Made by a program: the position numbers and the translations under genes. A model generated the notes under the pieces. That model was not told the DNA's origin, did not search any database, and was given only the letters and a program-made list of their open reading frames with translations. From contig NZ_CP029397.2 of assembly GCF_001704615.3 (NCBI RefSeq), positions 744,001 through 808,000 on the forward strand: a stretch of 64,000 nucleotides of DNA, read 5' to 3'. Positions 1-11,162 of this stretch are shown in pieces (position 1 is the stretch's first letter; every line of letters begins with the position of its first letter). The DNA comes from Acinetobacter defluvii. GTDB taxonomy: Bacteria; Pseudomonadota; Gammaproteobacteria; Pseudomonadales; Moraxellaceae.

Positions 1-108
1 CTTTATGCCTCCTAAAGAGCCGTTCAAGACTAGGACGTTGATAGGTTGGATGTGGAAGTACGGCGACGTATGAAGCTGACCAATACTAATTGCTCGTGAG
101 GCTTGACT
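1..108 (+). rRNA. rrl: 23S ribosomal RNA, 3' end (partial)
   Basis: The window opens inside the conserved 3' end of 23S rRNA, recognisable by the stretch reading GACCAATACTAATTGCTCG followed by TGAGGCTTGACTA. The gene begins before the window, and the exact 3' end (about 105-110) is judged from the family consensus. A 5S gene and a terminator follow, so this is the distal end of an rrn operon read rightward. Confidence 0.95.
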
Positions 109-290
109 ATACAACACCCAAACAGTTGTATGTTTCGATAAATTCAATGCAAAATACTTGATTTAGTGAAAAAGCTAGTTAAAATATCCAACTCAAATAA
201 ATTTCTGTTAATAACTCATTTGACCAAAGCTAGGCACATCGAAGCACAAAGCATCGTAATTAAGACCAAGTGATTAATCATAAACAGTTT
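109..290 (+). other. 23S-5S internal transcribed spacer
   Basis: This stretch of about 180 bases separates the 23S end from the 5S start. I see no tRNA and no open reading frame in it. It is presumably co-transcribed and removed during rRNA maturation. Confidence 0.7.
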
Positions 291-405
291 GCTGGCGACA
301 ATAGCAAGAGTGAACCACCTGATCCCTTCCCGAACTCAGAAGTGAAACCTCTTTGCGCTGATGGTAGTGTGGGGTTACCCATGTGAGAGTAAGTCATCGC
401 CAGCT
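291..405 (+). rRNA. rrf: 5S ribosomal RNA
   Basis: The sequence begins GCTGGCGACAATAGCAAGAG and ends with the complementary GTCATCGCCAGC, giving the closing helix I of 5S rRNA. Conserved internal blocks are visible (CCCTTCCCGAACTCAGAAGT and GATGGTAGTGTGGGG). The length of about 115 nt is normal. It is the last gene of the rrn operon and is followed at once by a terminator. Confidence 0.97.
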
Positions 406-416
406 TTTAAATTCAA

Positions 417-449
417 ACACCCTCTGTCAGAAGACAGAGGGTGTTTTTT
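417..449 (+). terminator. rrn operon terminator
   Basis: A 12-bp perfect stem (ACACCCTCTGTC / GACAGAGGGTGT) with a 4-nt AGAA loop is followed by a run of six T. It lies 12 nt after the 5S gene, as expected for the intrinsic terminator of the rRNA operon. Confidence 0.92.
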
Positions 450-576
450 ATGGGTGGGAAAATAATATAAAAGAATATAGAAATGAAAGCATTTACGGCA
501 TGTAAAGCTGAATTGAGAAAGAGTAGACTTGTTTTTATTAGGAAAGCTATTTTAAAGATATTCCACAAATTTAGAA

Positions 577-602
577 TATCCCTTAACGAAGGCTAAGGGA
601 TA
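577..602 (-). terminator. probable weak terminator of the glt operon
   Basis: Inverted repeat TATCCCTTA / TAAGGGATA with an 8-nt loop lies just downstream of the gltL stop. Read on the minus strand it has only a broken T-rich tail (TTCTAAATTT), so termination may be partial. Confidence 0.5.
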
Positions 603-614
603 AAGTTGAAGTGA

Positions 615-1358
615 TTAGACTACCATTGCAATTTTATTTAGGAAAAATTTAGTGCGCTCATGTCTTTCTTCAGGCTTATTAAAGAAATCATCAGTTTTAC
701 AATCTTCTAAGATTTTTCCTTGATCCATAAAAATGACGCGGTCTGAAACTTTACGTGCAAAGCCCATTTCATGAGTCACGCACATCATGGTCATGCCTTC
801 TTTAGCAAGTTGACTCATCACCTCTAGAACTTCCCCGACCATTTCAGGATCAAGTGCAGAAGTTGGTTCATCAAATAGCATACAAACTGGATCCATACAT
901 AAGCCACGTGCAATGGCAACACGTTGCTGCTGTCCGCCAGAAAGTTGACCAGGGAATTTATCTTTATGTGCAGCAAGTCCTACACGGTCTAGATACTGTA
1001 AAGCTTTCTTTTTTGCTTCTTCTTTAGAGCGTTTTAAGACTTTAATTTGTCCAATGGTTAAATTATCTAAAACTGTCATATGTGGAAAAAGCTCAAAATG
1101 TTGGAACACCATGCCTACACGTGAGCGAAATTTAGCAAGATCTGTTTTTGGATTTTTTAATGCAGTACCATCAACAATGATATTACCTTCCTGAAAAGGT
1201 TCTAGTGCATTCACTGTTTTGATGAGTGTTGATTTTCCTGAACCAGAAGGACCACATACCACTACAACTTCACCTTTCTCAATTGAAGTTGTGCAATCAG
1301 TGAGAACTTGAAAATCTCCATACCATTTTGAGATATGTTGTATTTCTATCATCGGCAT
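615..1358 (-). CDS. gltL: glutamate/aspartate ABC transporter ATP-binding protein GltL
   Basis: This is the ATPase of a polar amino acid ABC importer, acting on the cytoplasmic face of the inner membrane. The 247-residue protein carries Walker [10 protein letters not shown] (about 36-44), signature LSGGQ (139-143), Walker B with LFDEP (about 161-165) and the switch histidine in VTHE (H196), all intact. It is the last gene of the leftward gltI-gltJ-gltK-gltL set, 12 nt after gltK. The neighbouring binding protein and two permeases support the glutamate/aspartate assignment. Exact substrate preference cannot be read from the ATPase itself. Confidence 0.93.
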   Translation of the reverse strand: MPMIEIQHISKWYGDFQVLTDCTTSIEKGEVVVVCGPSGSGKSTLIKTVNALEPFQEGNIIVDGTALKNPKTDLAKFRSRVGMVFQHFELFPHMTVLDNLTIGQIKVLKRSKEEAKKKALQYLDRVGLAAHKDKFPGQLSGGQQQRVAIARGLCMDPVCMLFDEPTSALDPEMVGEVLEVMSQLAKEGMTMMCVTHEMGFARKVSDRVIFMDQGKILEDCKTDDFFNKPEERHERTKFFLNKIAMVV

Positions 1359-1370
1359 ATTGATTCTCCC

Positions 1371-2048
1371 TTATCGTATGATTGCTATTTTTTGATGTAA
1401 ACGCTTCACTAAACGTGAGAGCGCAAAAGAAATACAGAAATAAATCACTGCAACAAGTAAATAGAATGTTGCTTTTGTTTCAGAGCCATAAGTGTTGGCT
1501 AATGTATTGGCATTCCCTACAAAATCTGGCGCACTAATTACATAAACTAATGAAACATCTTGGAACAGTACAATGGATTGTGTCAGCAAGACAGGTAACA
1601 TATTTCTAAAAGCTTGCGGCAAAATAACATTTGACATGGTTTGTCCATAAGTAAAACCTAAGGCATAACCAGCATTAACCTGACCTTTGGAAACTGATTG
1701 AATTCCTGAACGCACAATTTCTGAGAAAAATGCAGCTTCGAAAATAGCAAAAGTGACCACACTTGAAAAAAGTGGACCATAGTAGGTGTCATATTGAAAA
1801 TCGAAGTATTTAGGTAATAAAAAATAGAAAATGAAGATCACTTGGATAAGTGGAACACCACGAAAGAAATCAACATAAACTTTTGCAATATTACTTAGAG
1901 CTTTATTATTGGATAGGCGCATCATGGCAAGCGGTGTGCCAATTAAAATACCGCCAATAATTGAAAGTACGGTAACAGTAATAGTGAATTTAAAACCATA
2001 CAATAATGTGCTAATCACATCTTCATTTTGTAATACACTGAAATCCAT
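1371..2048 (-). CDS. gltK: glutamate/aspartate ABC transporter permease GltK
   Basis: This is an inner-membrane permease of the His/Glu/Gln/Arg/opine family, 225 residues with several hydrophobic segments (for example about 15-40, 57-77 and 190-210). The EAA-type cytoplasmic loop that docks on the ATPase is present around residues 115-140 (GIQSVSKGQVNAGYALG). It pairs with GltJ to form the heterodimeric channel. The start lies 2 nt after the gltJ stop, which implies translational coupling within one operon. Confidence 0.92.
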   Translation of the reverse strand: MDFSVLQNEDVISTLLYGFKFTITVTVLSIIGGILIGTPLAMMRLSNNKALSNIAKVYVDFFRGVPLIQVIFIFYFLLPKYFDFQYDTYYGPLFSSVVTFAIFEAAFFSEIVRSGIQSVSKGQVNAGYALGFTYGQTMSNVILPQAFRNMLPVLLTQSIVLFQDVSLVYVISAPDFVGNANTLANTYGSETKATFYLLVAVIYFCISFALSRLVKRLHQKIAIIR

Positions 2049-2050
2049 GA

Positions 2051-2893
2051 TTACTTACCTCCTGAGCCAAGACCAGGAACAGCCATGCGTTTTTCAACCC
2101 ATGCCATCAGGAATTTAATGCAATAAGTGATAACTAAATATACAGGTGTAGATAAAATCAAAATCACAATGTCTTGTGAGGTTTCTTCACGCATGGTTTT
2201 AGTATAAGCAAAGAAATTTAAAATACTGAGCGCATAAAGAACGGCGGAGTTTTTGAAAATATTCATTGCTTCAGATGTCAGTGTTGGCCAAACAATGCGA
2301 TAAGCGACAGGTAAGATGACATAATGATAACTTTGGCTTTGATCTAGACCAAGAGCAAAAGCTGCATTTTTTTGACCACGTGAAACTGTATTTATCCCTG
2401 AGCGGACTTGTTCAGCAATACGAGCAGCTGTATATAAACCTAATGCAAATACACCAATCACTGCAGGATTATCATTGAGGATATTTTGCCACCAACCACC
2501 ATTCACCATTTCTCCACTTCCTGTACTTAAACTCAAAGGAAGTAATTCTGGAAATACGAAAGCCCAGAAAAATAGCTGAACAATTAAAGGAATATTACGG
2601 AATAGTTCGACATAGCATGTGCCAATAAAAGATAGTGATTTATTGGGTAATGTACGCATAATCCCAATCAGTGAACCCAGTAGAAAGGCAATGAAAAATG
2701 CTGCGACAGCAGTCCAGATCATTGTCCAAACACCTGAACCTAAAAGTTGTAACCAAGTAGGTGCATCTGCAACAGGAGAATAACTTTCACCACCAATCGC
2801 TTTACACACTGATTCAGCCCAAGCAGCTTTGTCTAAACTATATTCATTTGAGGGAAGGCAGTATGCCGTCCAATTAAGCGAGCCAACGGACAT
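2051..2893 (-). CDS. gltJ: glutamate/aspartate ABC transporter permease GltJ
   Basis: This is the second permease of the importer, 280 residues. It is longer than the roughly 246 residues of the E. coli protein because of an N-terminal extension and a larger loop. Hydrophobic segments occupy about 55-80, 95-125, 145-165 and 245-265. The EAA loop is visible as GINTVSRGQKNAAFALG. It sits between gltI and gltK on the minus strand. A strong hairpin separates it from gltI upstream, which is a common way to make the binding protein in excess over the membrane parts. Confidence 0.9.
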   Translation of the reverse strand: MSVGSLNWTAYCLPSNEYSLDKAAWAESVCKAIGGESYSPVADAPTWLQLLGSGVWTMIWTAVAAFFIAFLLGSLIGIMRTLPNKSLSFIGTCYVELFRNIPLIVQLFFWAFVFPELLPLSLSTGSGEMVNGGWWQNILNDNPAVIGVFALGLYTAARIAEQVRSGINTVSRGQKNAAFALGLDQSQSYHYVILPVAYRIVWPTLTSEAMNIFKNSAVLYALSILNFFAYTKTMREETSQDIVILILSTPVYLVITYCIKFLMAWVEKRMAVPGLGSGGK

Positions 2894-2938
2894 GTGTGCT
2901 CCTTGGATTTATAATCTCTAAAAGTTCTCTAAATAAAT

Positions 2939-2973
2939 ATAGATCAAAATACAAAAAATGCATTTTGATCTAT
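2939..2973 (-). promoter_or_regulatory. gltI-gltJ intercistronic hairpin
   Basis: A 12-bp perfect inverted repeat (ATAGATCAAAAT / ATTTTGATCTAT) with an 11-nt loop lies in the 103-nt gap between gltI and gltJ. It has no proper T tract, so it is more likely a 3' end protecting or attenuating element for the gltI message than a full terminator. That role is inferred from similar transporter operons. Confidence 0.6.
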
Positions 2974-2996
2974 AATGTGCTAATTTTTATAAAGTA

Positions 2997-3896
2997 TTAG
3001 TTAATACCAGCGTCATTCGGTTTTGCCATAAGTGCTTTATATGAAGAACTCATCGGCATATTCATGTTGACATTTTTTGGTGGAATTGGAGACAAGAACC
3101 ATTTTTTATACAGTGCTGCCATTTGACCATTTTTCCACATACCTGTAACGACACGGTCTGCAATGGCTTTATACGCTGCATCACCTTTTGGAATCATGAT
3201 GCCGTAAGGTTCAGATGATAAGACAGGACCTACGATTTTAAAATCTTTAGGATTTGATGATTTTGCAATTAAGCCTGCAAGAATATTGTCGTCCATGACA
3301 AATGCTGCAGCACGACCTGAAGCAACCATTGCAAATGAATCAGAATGGTCTTTACCGTATACGTTATTTACGTTAACTTTTTGACCTTTTTCACCCATTT
3401 TGATGTATTTGTCAGAAGTTGTCCCTTGTGTTGTTACAACAGCTTTACCATTTAGATCAGCAATTGTTTTAATTGTTGAGTTCGCTTTAACTGCCATGCG
3501 AACTTCAGTTGCATAGTAGTTGGTTGAAAAGCCGACTTGTTGTTGACGTTGAATAGAGTTTGTCGTAGTACCACATTCCATATCAATATTACCCGCTAAC
3601 ATTTCTGGAATACGTGTAGATGAAGTTACTGCTTTATATTCAACTTTTAAGTTCGGCATTTTGAGGGATTTTTTAAGCTCATTTGCAAAGTTATTACAAA
3701 TATCAACTGCATAGCCTAAAGGTTTACCCCCTACAACATAAGAAATTGGATCTGAGGATTCACGATAACCAATTACTACTTTGCCTGAGTTTTTGATTTT
3801 AGCTAATGTGTCTGCTGCTTGAACCTGAGAAAATGCACCTGATGCCAAAAGCACACCGAGTGTTGTTGTTAAAACCTGAGTGGTTAATTTTTTCAT
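2997..3896 (-). CDS. gltI: glutamate/aspartate ABC transporter substrate-binding protein GltI
   Basis: This is a periplasmic solute-binding protein (family 3, SBP_bac_3). The chosen start gives 299 residues beginning MKKLTTQVLTTTLG, a typical signal peptide cleaved near SQVQA-AD. An upstream in-frame ATG at 3914 would add six residues, but GGAGAG lies between the two and is correctly spaced for the inner ATG, so the inner start is preferred. The mature protein contains the family pattern VVIGYRESSDPISY at its beginning. It is the first and probably most highly expressed gene of the glt operon. Confidence 0.92.
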   Translation of the reverse strand: MKKLTTQVLTTTLGVLLASGAFSQVQAADTLAKIKNSGKVVIGYRESSDPISYVVGGKPLGYAVDICNNFANELKKSLKMPNLKVEYKAVTSSTRIPEMLAGNIDMECGTTTNSIQRQQQVGFSTNYYATEVRMAVKANSTIKTIADLNGKAVVTTQGTTSDKYIKMGEKGQKVNVNNVYGKDHSDSFAMVASGRAAAFVMDDNILAGLIAKSSNPKDFKIVGPVLSSEPYGIMIPKGDAAYKAIADRVVTGMWKNGQMAALYKKWFLSPIPPKNVNMNMPMSSSYKALMAKPNDAGIN

Positions 3897-4417
3897 TTTA
3901 CGCTCTCCATACATATTTTATTGAGCAAATTCGCTACTTACCTGAGTATTCGGAAGCACGAAATATGCCAATACTTATTCAAAAATTATGATCCATCATA
4001 TTTCTTTACATCACTATTTTTATACCACTACTTCACCAAGTAAAGAAGAAAAAAATAATAAGTCAACATTAAAGAGTGTGATGTTTATCACGATTGAAAA
4101 GTATTTTATGGAAATAATTTTAAATAAAAAGATCGGAAGATATTTTTTTTGATTATAAAAAATGCGCAAGTATTTAGCAAAATGATAATGGTTTTTAAAA
4201 TAATTTGTCGAGATTATTATGTGATTAATCATTAAAAATATTATATAAACAAGGGTTTATTTTAGTAAATAAATTATAAACATTTTTTCATATAAATTGG
4301 TTTTTTATGACTAGGTTCAGTATTATCTGTATGTTATAAAGAATAAATAGGCATGAATTTTGCTTAATTTATAGAAAGTAGATTTAGAATGATTTAAATT
4401 GATTTAGGATATGATTT
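3897..4417. other. divergent intergenic region gltI / rpoN
   Basis: About 520 bases, very AT-rich, between the leftward glt operon and rightward rpoN. It must hold both promoters. I see no convincing gene: the reading frames present are low-complexity AT-rich translations. AGGAT about 9 nt before the rpoN ATG serves as its ribosome binding site. Confidence 0.6.
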
Positions 4418-5866
4418 ATGAAGTTATCGGTCGGGTTAAAAGTTGCAAATACGTTGTCATTAACGCCACAATTGCAACAGGCGATTCGATTATTACAACT
4501 TTCAAGTTTAGAATTAGAACAAGAAATTCAAATCCAACTCGACAGTAATCCTCTACTTGAAAAAGTTGAGGAAGAATCCTCTATAGAAAGTCTGCAGCAA
4601 TTACAAGAACAAGAGTCCAAAGACTTAACTAAAGAATTAAATGCGGATCATTTACCTGATGATTTGCCTGTGGATACAGATTGGGACGAGGTTTATACCC
4701 ATCAATCAACTGCAATGGAACGTCCAGAATTTGAAGAGCGTGAAGATAATCGTCAAGGGCATACCTCCTTAAAAGAGCATATGTTGGCACAGATTAATTT
4801 ACTGCACTTTTCACCTGTAGATAAGTTAACCGCGTATTGCATTGTAGATGCTTTGGACGAAAAAGGCTTTCTAGATGCTGAAATTTCAGAAATTGTACAA
4901 TCAGTGACTCATCTTTTGACCCAGATGAACTATGACGTTGAACTTGAAGAAGATGAAGTCTTGGTTGTGCTTAAGCATATTCAGCGCTTAGACCCAGTAG
5001 GGGTAGGTTCACGTCATTTGGCTGAATGTTTGTCATTACAAGTCGATGTCTTGCCAAATGAAACCGCATATAAAAATGAAGCACTAGCATTATTAAAGCA
5101 TTATGAGCTTTTGGTGAGTAATGAATTGCCAAAATTACTCAAACAAACGGGTTTGAATGCAGAGCAGTTAAAGTCTGCGGTAGACTTATTGAAGACTTTA
5201 AAAGCTTATCCTGGTGTTGAATTTGCGGAAAAAGATGTTGATTATCAAATTCCAGATGTGGTGGTATCTAAGAAGAATGATGCTTGGCATGTACAACTTA
5301 ATCCTGATGTGATGCCTAAATTAAGAGTAAATAGTTTTTATGCCAATATGATTCGTAGGGCAGATCAAAGCGAGGATAATCAATATTTACGTAATCAGAT
5401 GTTGGAAGCTAAGAACTTTATAAAAAGTGTAGATGAGCGTCATAAAACCTTATTGAAAGTAGCAACTTGTATTGTGCAACATCAACGTGAGTTTTTGGAA
5501 GTTGGTGCAGAAGGGATGAAACCTTTAGTACTTCGAGAGGTTGCAGAAGAAGTGGAGCTACATGAATCAACAGTATCGCGTGTCACGACCAATAAATATT
5601 TACTTACCCCTCGTGGTTTGTTTGAGCTGAAATATTTCTTTTCAAGTCATGTGGGGACAACATCAGGAGGCGAGGCATCTTCAACTGCGATTCGAGCAAA
5701 AATTAAGAAGCTGGTTGCAGAAGAAAACCCACGTAAGCCCTTGTCTGATAATACAATTGCAAATTTGTTGAAAGAAGATGGTATTGATGTTGCACGCAGA
5801 ACGGTTGCCAAGTATCGAGAGTCTTTAAATATTCCATCTTCTTCTGATCGAAAGGTCTTGATCTAA
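4418..5866 (+). CDS. rpoN: RNA polymerase sigma-54 factor RpoN
   Basis: This is the alternative sigma factor that directs RNA polymerase to -24/-12 promoters and needs AAA+ enhancer-binding activators. The 482-residue protein has the glutamine- and leucine-rich region I (residues 1-50), an acidic region II (about 55-120), the core-binding domain, a helix-turn-helix (about 370-395, EVAEEVELHESTVSRV) and the RpoN box ARRTVAKYRE (459-468), all intact. Hpf lies downstream, as in many proteobacteria, but a terminator separates the two here. The rest of the usual rpoN locus (lptB upstream, ptsN downstream) is not present. Confidence 0.96.
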   Translation: MKLSVGLKVANTLSLTPQLQQAIRLLQLSSLELEQEIQIQLDSNPLLEKVEEESSIESLQQLQEQESKDLTKELNADHLPDDLPVDTDWDEVYTHQSTAMERPEFEEREDNRQGHTSLKEHMLAQINLLHFSPVDKLTAYCIVDALDEKGFLDAEISEIVQSVTHLLTQMNYDVELEEDEVLVVLKHIQRLDPVGVGSRHLAECLSLQVDVLPNETAYKNEALALLKHYELLVSNELPKLLKQTGLNAEQLKSAVDLLKTLKAYPGVEFAEKDVDYQIPDVVVSKKNDAWHVQLNPDVMPKLRVNSFYANMIRRADQSEDNQYLRNQMLEAKNFIKSVDERHKTLLKVATCIVQHQREFLEVGAEGMKPLVLREVAEEVELHESTVSRVTTNKYLLTPRGLFELKYFFSSHVGTTSGGEASSTAIRAKIKKLVAEENPRKPLSDNTIANLLKEDGIDVARRTVAKYRESLNIPSSSDRKVLI

Positions 5867-5887
5867 CTTTTAAAATGCGGCTATTCT

Positions 5888-5924
5888 AGAGATTCATTAT
5901 GACGAAATAATGAATCTCTTTTTT
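5888..5924 (+). terminator. rpoN terminator
   Basis: A 13-bp perfect stem AGAGATTCATTAT / ATAATGAATCTCT with a 6-nt loop and a following run of T. It ends the rpoN transcript 22 nt after the stop. Confidence 0.9.
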
Positions 5925-6047
5925 GTTTTGGAGTAGCCTAAATGATTATATAAAGTAATGAAAGCAGAATATTCCTAAGTGGATTCTGTCATTCGATCAT
6001 TTCGGCTATGACGTGTCACATCCTTATCTAAGGAGAGGGTTATAATT

Positions 6048-6386
6048 ATGCAAATTACAATTCGTGGACATCACCTAAGTATTACCCCTGCAATAGAAGA
6101 CGATATTCGTAATAAATTTGCTCAAATGACCAAGCATCTAGATCAAGTCAATAGTATGCAAGTCAAACTGAGTAAAGATCATCAACTAGACAAAAGATCA
6201 AAAAAGGGCAGTGCCAATCATATTGCTGAAGCAATCGTGCGTTTGCCAGGCGTTGAGTTGTTCGCTCAGGCAACTGCAGATGATATGTATACTTCAATTA
6301 AAAAATTAACCGAAAAATTAAAAAGACAATTGCATCGACATCGTAAAATGCAGCTCGACTATCAGCCTATAATCGTTTCAGCTTAA
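6048..6386 (+). CDS. hpf: ribosome hibernation promoting factor Hpf
   Basis: A 112-residue protein of the HPF/YfiA family that binds the 30S decoding region and drives ribosome inactivation or dimerisation in stationary phase. The characteristic beginning is MQITIRGHHLSITPAIEDDI, and the basic helix near residues 85-105 (KKLTEKLKRQLHRHRKM) is typical. The length fits short-form Hpf, which lacks the long C-terminal dimerisation domain. It has its own upstream gap of 180 nt and its own terminator, so it is probably monocistronic. Confidence 0.93.
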   Translation: MQITIRGHHLSITPAIEDDIRNKFAQMTKHLDQVNSMQVKLSKDHQLDKRSKKGSANHIAEAIVRLPGVELFAQATADDMYTSIKKLTEKLKRQLHRHRKMQLDYQPIIVSA

Positions 6387-6402
6387 AAGTGAATTTTATT
6401 TT

Positions 6403-6431
6403 AAAAGAGGTATACTGAATACCTCTTTTTT
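6403..6431 (+). terminator. hpf terminator
   Basis: An 11-bp stem AAAAGAGGTAT / ATACCTCTTTT with a 5-nt loop and a T run, 17 nt after the hpf stop. Confidence 0.9.
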
Positions 6432-6525
6432 ATTGATAAAAATTGTAGTAGTTACTGAATTATTTTTAATAATTATAGTAAAATAGCCAGTTTTTACACT
6501 GTCAGTCCTATGAGAGGTCGATGCA

Positions 6526-6777
6526 ATGAATAGTGAACAGCTCACTGAAATCTTAAAATCAGCTTTTCCTGATGCTGAAGTTGCTGTGAGTGGACAAGCA
6601 GGTAAATTTGACCTCCGTATCGTTGATGATCAGTTTGAAGGTAAACGTCCTGTTGCTCGTCAACAAACAGTATATGCTCCATTAAATTCATATATTGCGA
6701 GTGGTGAAGTGCATGCCGTCACTATTCGTGCGATGACAAAAGAAGAATGGCGTAAAGCAAGCCTATTTGGAGCATAA
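6526..6777 (+). CDS. ibaG: BolA/IbaG family protein
   Basis: An 83-residue BolA-fold protein. The order of conserved parts (LTEILKSAFPDAEV, then SGQAGKFDLRIV, then a C-terminal EVHAVTIRAMTKEEW) matches the IbaG/YrbA branch, which sits upstream of murA in many gammaproteobacteria. Family members bind monothiol glutaredoxins and Fe-S clusters. The gene ends 6 nt before murA, which indicates one transcript. The conserved His in the E-V-H motif is present. The IbaG rather than BolA name is inferred from the murA linkage. Confidence 0.85.
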   Translation: MNSEQLTEILKSAFPDAEVAVSGQAGKFDLRIVDDQFEGKRPVARQQTVYAPLNSYIASGEVHAVTIRAMTKEEWRKASLFGA

Positions 6778-8750
<1,973 letters not shown>

Positions 8751-8770
8751 TTTTTACTATGCATAAACTG

Positions 8771-8794
8771 ACCGTCCGAAAGGACGGTTTTTTT
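8771..8794 (+). terminator. murA-hisG transcript terminator
   Basis: Stem ACCGTCC / GGACGGT with a GAAA tetraloop and a following run of T, 20 nt after the hisG stop. Confidence 0.93.
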
Positions 8795-8901
8795 ATACAT
8801 AAATATTTTTAGCAAAGCTTTTAACCAAAGTGAGTCTTCATTCCATAAAAAACTATGCTACAAAGTATGAGGTGATAAAACCTTAATCAATAAGTGATCT
8901 T

Positions 8902-9564
8902 ATGAAAACACCACCACAACGTAAAGAACAATCCATAGAGATTTTGAAGCAAAGAAATATTCCATATATTGATTGGTTACCCGTTATTGAGTCAGCAGAA
9001 GAGATACTATCTCGAAGTGCTGAAAGTATTGCTAAACGTGCAATTGCATGTTTGTGGGTAATACAAGTAGCGTGTGATATTGATAATGGACGATATGATC
9101 ATGAGATTAAAGATTATGTGATCAATGTTCTGAGAAAGATGCAAGCTTTAGATGCATTAACTGAAAAAGAAAAGGCAATTTTATATGAAGAAGTGTCTCA
9201 GCAAGATGTCATCAATATGATTTGGAAATATGAAGCTTATTGGGTTTTATTATGGGCTTTAGGTATTGTTGATGAGCTAAATTATCCTGAAAATATTGTT
9301 GATTGTGATTTTGCAACTCAAGCGGTGGTTTCAGTCAGTACGTTTGAAGAGTTTATGAAGAAAGTAAAGCTTCGTGAGATTGAGGAAATTTTAGACCAAG
9401 CGGATTTAATTTATCGCTATGATTGGGCATGTGTGAATGCGCGATTAAAACAACAGCAAGCACCTGCGCAATTAAATTCATCTGTAGTCGTAGAAAGACA
9501 TGGCGCATTAAATTGGTTAATTCAGTCAGATAGTTATTGGGATTATCCTGATGTCAGTACTTAA
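8902..9564 (+). CDS. DUF4272 domain-containing protein
   Basis: A 220-residue cytoplasmic protein matching the DUF4272 pattern: an N-terminal RKEQSIEILKQRNIPYI, then an acidic segment with RSAESIAKRAIACLWV, and a tryptophan-rich C-terminal half (IWKYEAYWVLLWALGIV). No enzymatic motif is visible and the family has no established function that I know. It is predicted helical, with no signal peptide. It lies between hisG and hisD, separated from hisG by a terminator, so it likely has its own promoter in the 150-nt gap. Confidence 0.8.
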   Translation: MKTPPQRKEQSIEILKQRNIPYIDWLPVIESAEEILSRSAESIAKRAIACLWVIQVACDIDNGRYDHEIKDYVINVLRKMQALDALTEKEKAILYEEVSQQDVINMIWKYEAYWVLLWALGIVDELNYPENIVDCDFATQAVVSVSTFEEFMKKVKLREIEEILDQADLIYRYDWACVNARLKQQQAPAQLNSSVVVERHGALNWLIQSDSYWDYPDVST

Positions 9565-9704
9565 GTTCAGATGAGATACCAGTTCCCCTATTTTGATTTC
9601 ACTTTTCTATCAAACTAAATAGAATTGATCATGCGATCTTTGTCCACAAGTTACTCAAAACAAGGTAAACTAAATCTTTCTTAAACAACCTTGTGGGTAA
9701 ATTG

Positions 9705-10994
9705 ATGCGACGTTTATCGACTCAAGAGCCAGACTTTAAACAAGTCTTTGCTGACTTATTGGCTTTTGAAACAGTGAGTGATCCTGAGCTTTTAAAAACC
9801 GTAGACCAAATTATTGCAGATGTACGCCAACATGGTGATGCACATGTATTAAAACTCACTCAACAGTTCGATCGACATCCCGCGCATCAATTTTCAGATT
9901 TAGAACTGTCACAAGCAGAGCTTAAAGCAGCATTTGAAGGTTTAACTACAGAAGTGCGTGAAGCTTTAGAAATGGCAGCTAATCGTGTTCGTGAATTTCA
10001 TCAAGCACAAAAGCAAGATGGTTGGACTTATGTCGATGTATTGGGCAACACACTCGGTCAAAAAGTAACCCCATTAGACCGTGTTGGAATCTATGTACCA
10101 GGTGGCTTGGCGTCTTATCCATCTTCTGTATTAATGAATGCTGTTCCTGCACATGTTGCAGGTGTGCAAGAAATTATCATGGTAGTTCCTGCGCCGAATG
10201 GTGAGTTGAATCCATTGGTGCTTGCTGCGGCTTATCTTGCGGGTGTACATCGTGTTTTTACCATTGGTGGCGCACAAGCTGTTGCAGCCCTAGCATATGG
10301 AACAGAAACTATTCCACAAGTCGATAAAATTACAGGACCTGGAAACCGTTTCGTGGCTGCGGCAAAACGTGCAGTATTTGGTCAGGTCGGTATCGACATG
10401 ATTGCCGGACCTTCAGAAATTTTGGTTTATGCAGAAGGTCAGAATAATGCAAAATGGTTAGCAATGGATTTATTGTCCCAAGCTGAACATGACGCAGTTG
10501 CGCAGGCGGTATTTATTACGCCAGACGAACAATTATTGAATGAGGTGGCGCAAGCCATTGAAGAGCATTTAGCTGCATTACCAAAAGCTGAAATTGCACG
10601 AACTTCGATTGCCAATCGTGGTGCATTGATTTTAGTCAAAGATCGTGCCGAAGGTGCTGCGCTTATTAACCAAGTTGCGCCTGAACATCTCATGTTGTGT
10701 TTAGACGAAGCACAAGAAATGTCAGAAGATATTCGTCATGCGGGTGCAATCTTTATGGGACGTTATACACCAGAAGCGATTGGTGACTACTGTGCAGGTC
10801 CAAACCATGTCTTGCCGACATCAGGAACAGCACGATTCTCATCACCATTGGGTGTGTATGATTTTCAAAAGCGTTCAAGTTTGATCATGTGTTCTGAGCA
10901 AGGGGTAAAACCACTTGCCAAAACTGCTGATATTCTAGCGCAACAAGAAAACTTGGATGCACATGCGAGATCTGCGAGATATCGTTATCAGTAA
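9705..10994 (+). CDS. hisD: histidinol dehydrogenase HisD
   Basis: A zinc- and NAD-dependent enzyme performing the last two oxidations from L-histidinol to L-histidine. The family core is intact: [31 protein letters not shown], the zinc-ligand region [13 protein letters not shown] and [17 protein letters not shown]. The ATG at 9705 gives 429 residues ([11 protein letters not shown]). A GTG at 9693 would add four residues but has no ribosome binding site, while GGGT precedes the ATG. In this genus hisD normally follows hisG directly; here a DUF4272 gene lies between. Confidence 0.94.
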   Translation: MRRLSTQEPDFKQVFADLLAFETVSDPELLKTVDQIIADVRQHGDAHVLKLTQQFDRHPAHQFSDLELSQAELKAAFEGLTTEVREALEMAANRVREFHQAQKQDGWTYVDVLGNTLGQKVTPLDRVGIYVPGGLASYPSSVLMNAVPAHVAGVQEIIMVVPAPNGELNPLVLAAAYLAGVHRVFTIGGAQAVAALAYGTETIPQVDKITGPGNRFVAAAKRAVFGQVGIDMIAGPSEILVYAEGQNNAKWLAMDLLSQAEHDAVAQAVFITPDEQLLNEVAQAIEEHLAALPKAEIARTSIANRGALILVKDRAEGAALINQVAPEHLMLCLDEAQEMSEDIRHAGAIFMGRYTPEAIGDYCAGPNHVLPTSGTARFSSPLGVYDFQKRSSLIMCSEQGVKPLAKTADILAQQENLDAHARSARYRYQ

Positions 10995-11028
10995 TAAAAA
11001 TAACCTCTCATTTTCAGTAATGAATATT

Positions 11029-11123
11029 CCTCTCCTTGGGGAGAGGTTAGGTGAGGGGAAATATTAATAGTTCATTTTGGGACATGATTAACTTCTCCCA
11101 AACTCTCTCCTAAAAGGAGAGAG
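11029..11123. repeat. inverted pair of REP-like palindromes
   Basis: Two related units in opposite orientation occupy the hisD-hisC gap. The first has stem CCTCTCC / GGAGAGG (11029-11046) followed by TTAGGTGAGGGG. The second has stem CTCTCTCCT / AGGAGAGAG (11103-11123) preceded by CTTCTCCCAAA, which is the complement-like arrangement of the first tail. The layout resembles a bacterial interspersed mosaic element of two REP units. It may stabilise the hisD mRNA end or mark past mobilisation by a REP-associated transposase. Confidence 0.7.
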
Positions 11124-11162
11124 CTTACAACATTGTAAGTTGAGTATATTAGAGAAAAGAAA

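Noticed and set aside
4020..4232. 70-residue minus-strand frame upstream of rpoN
   Set aside because: It translates to low-complexity Ile/Phe/Asn/Lys typical of AT-rich non-coding DNA and has no ribosome binding site.
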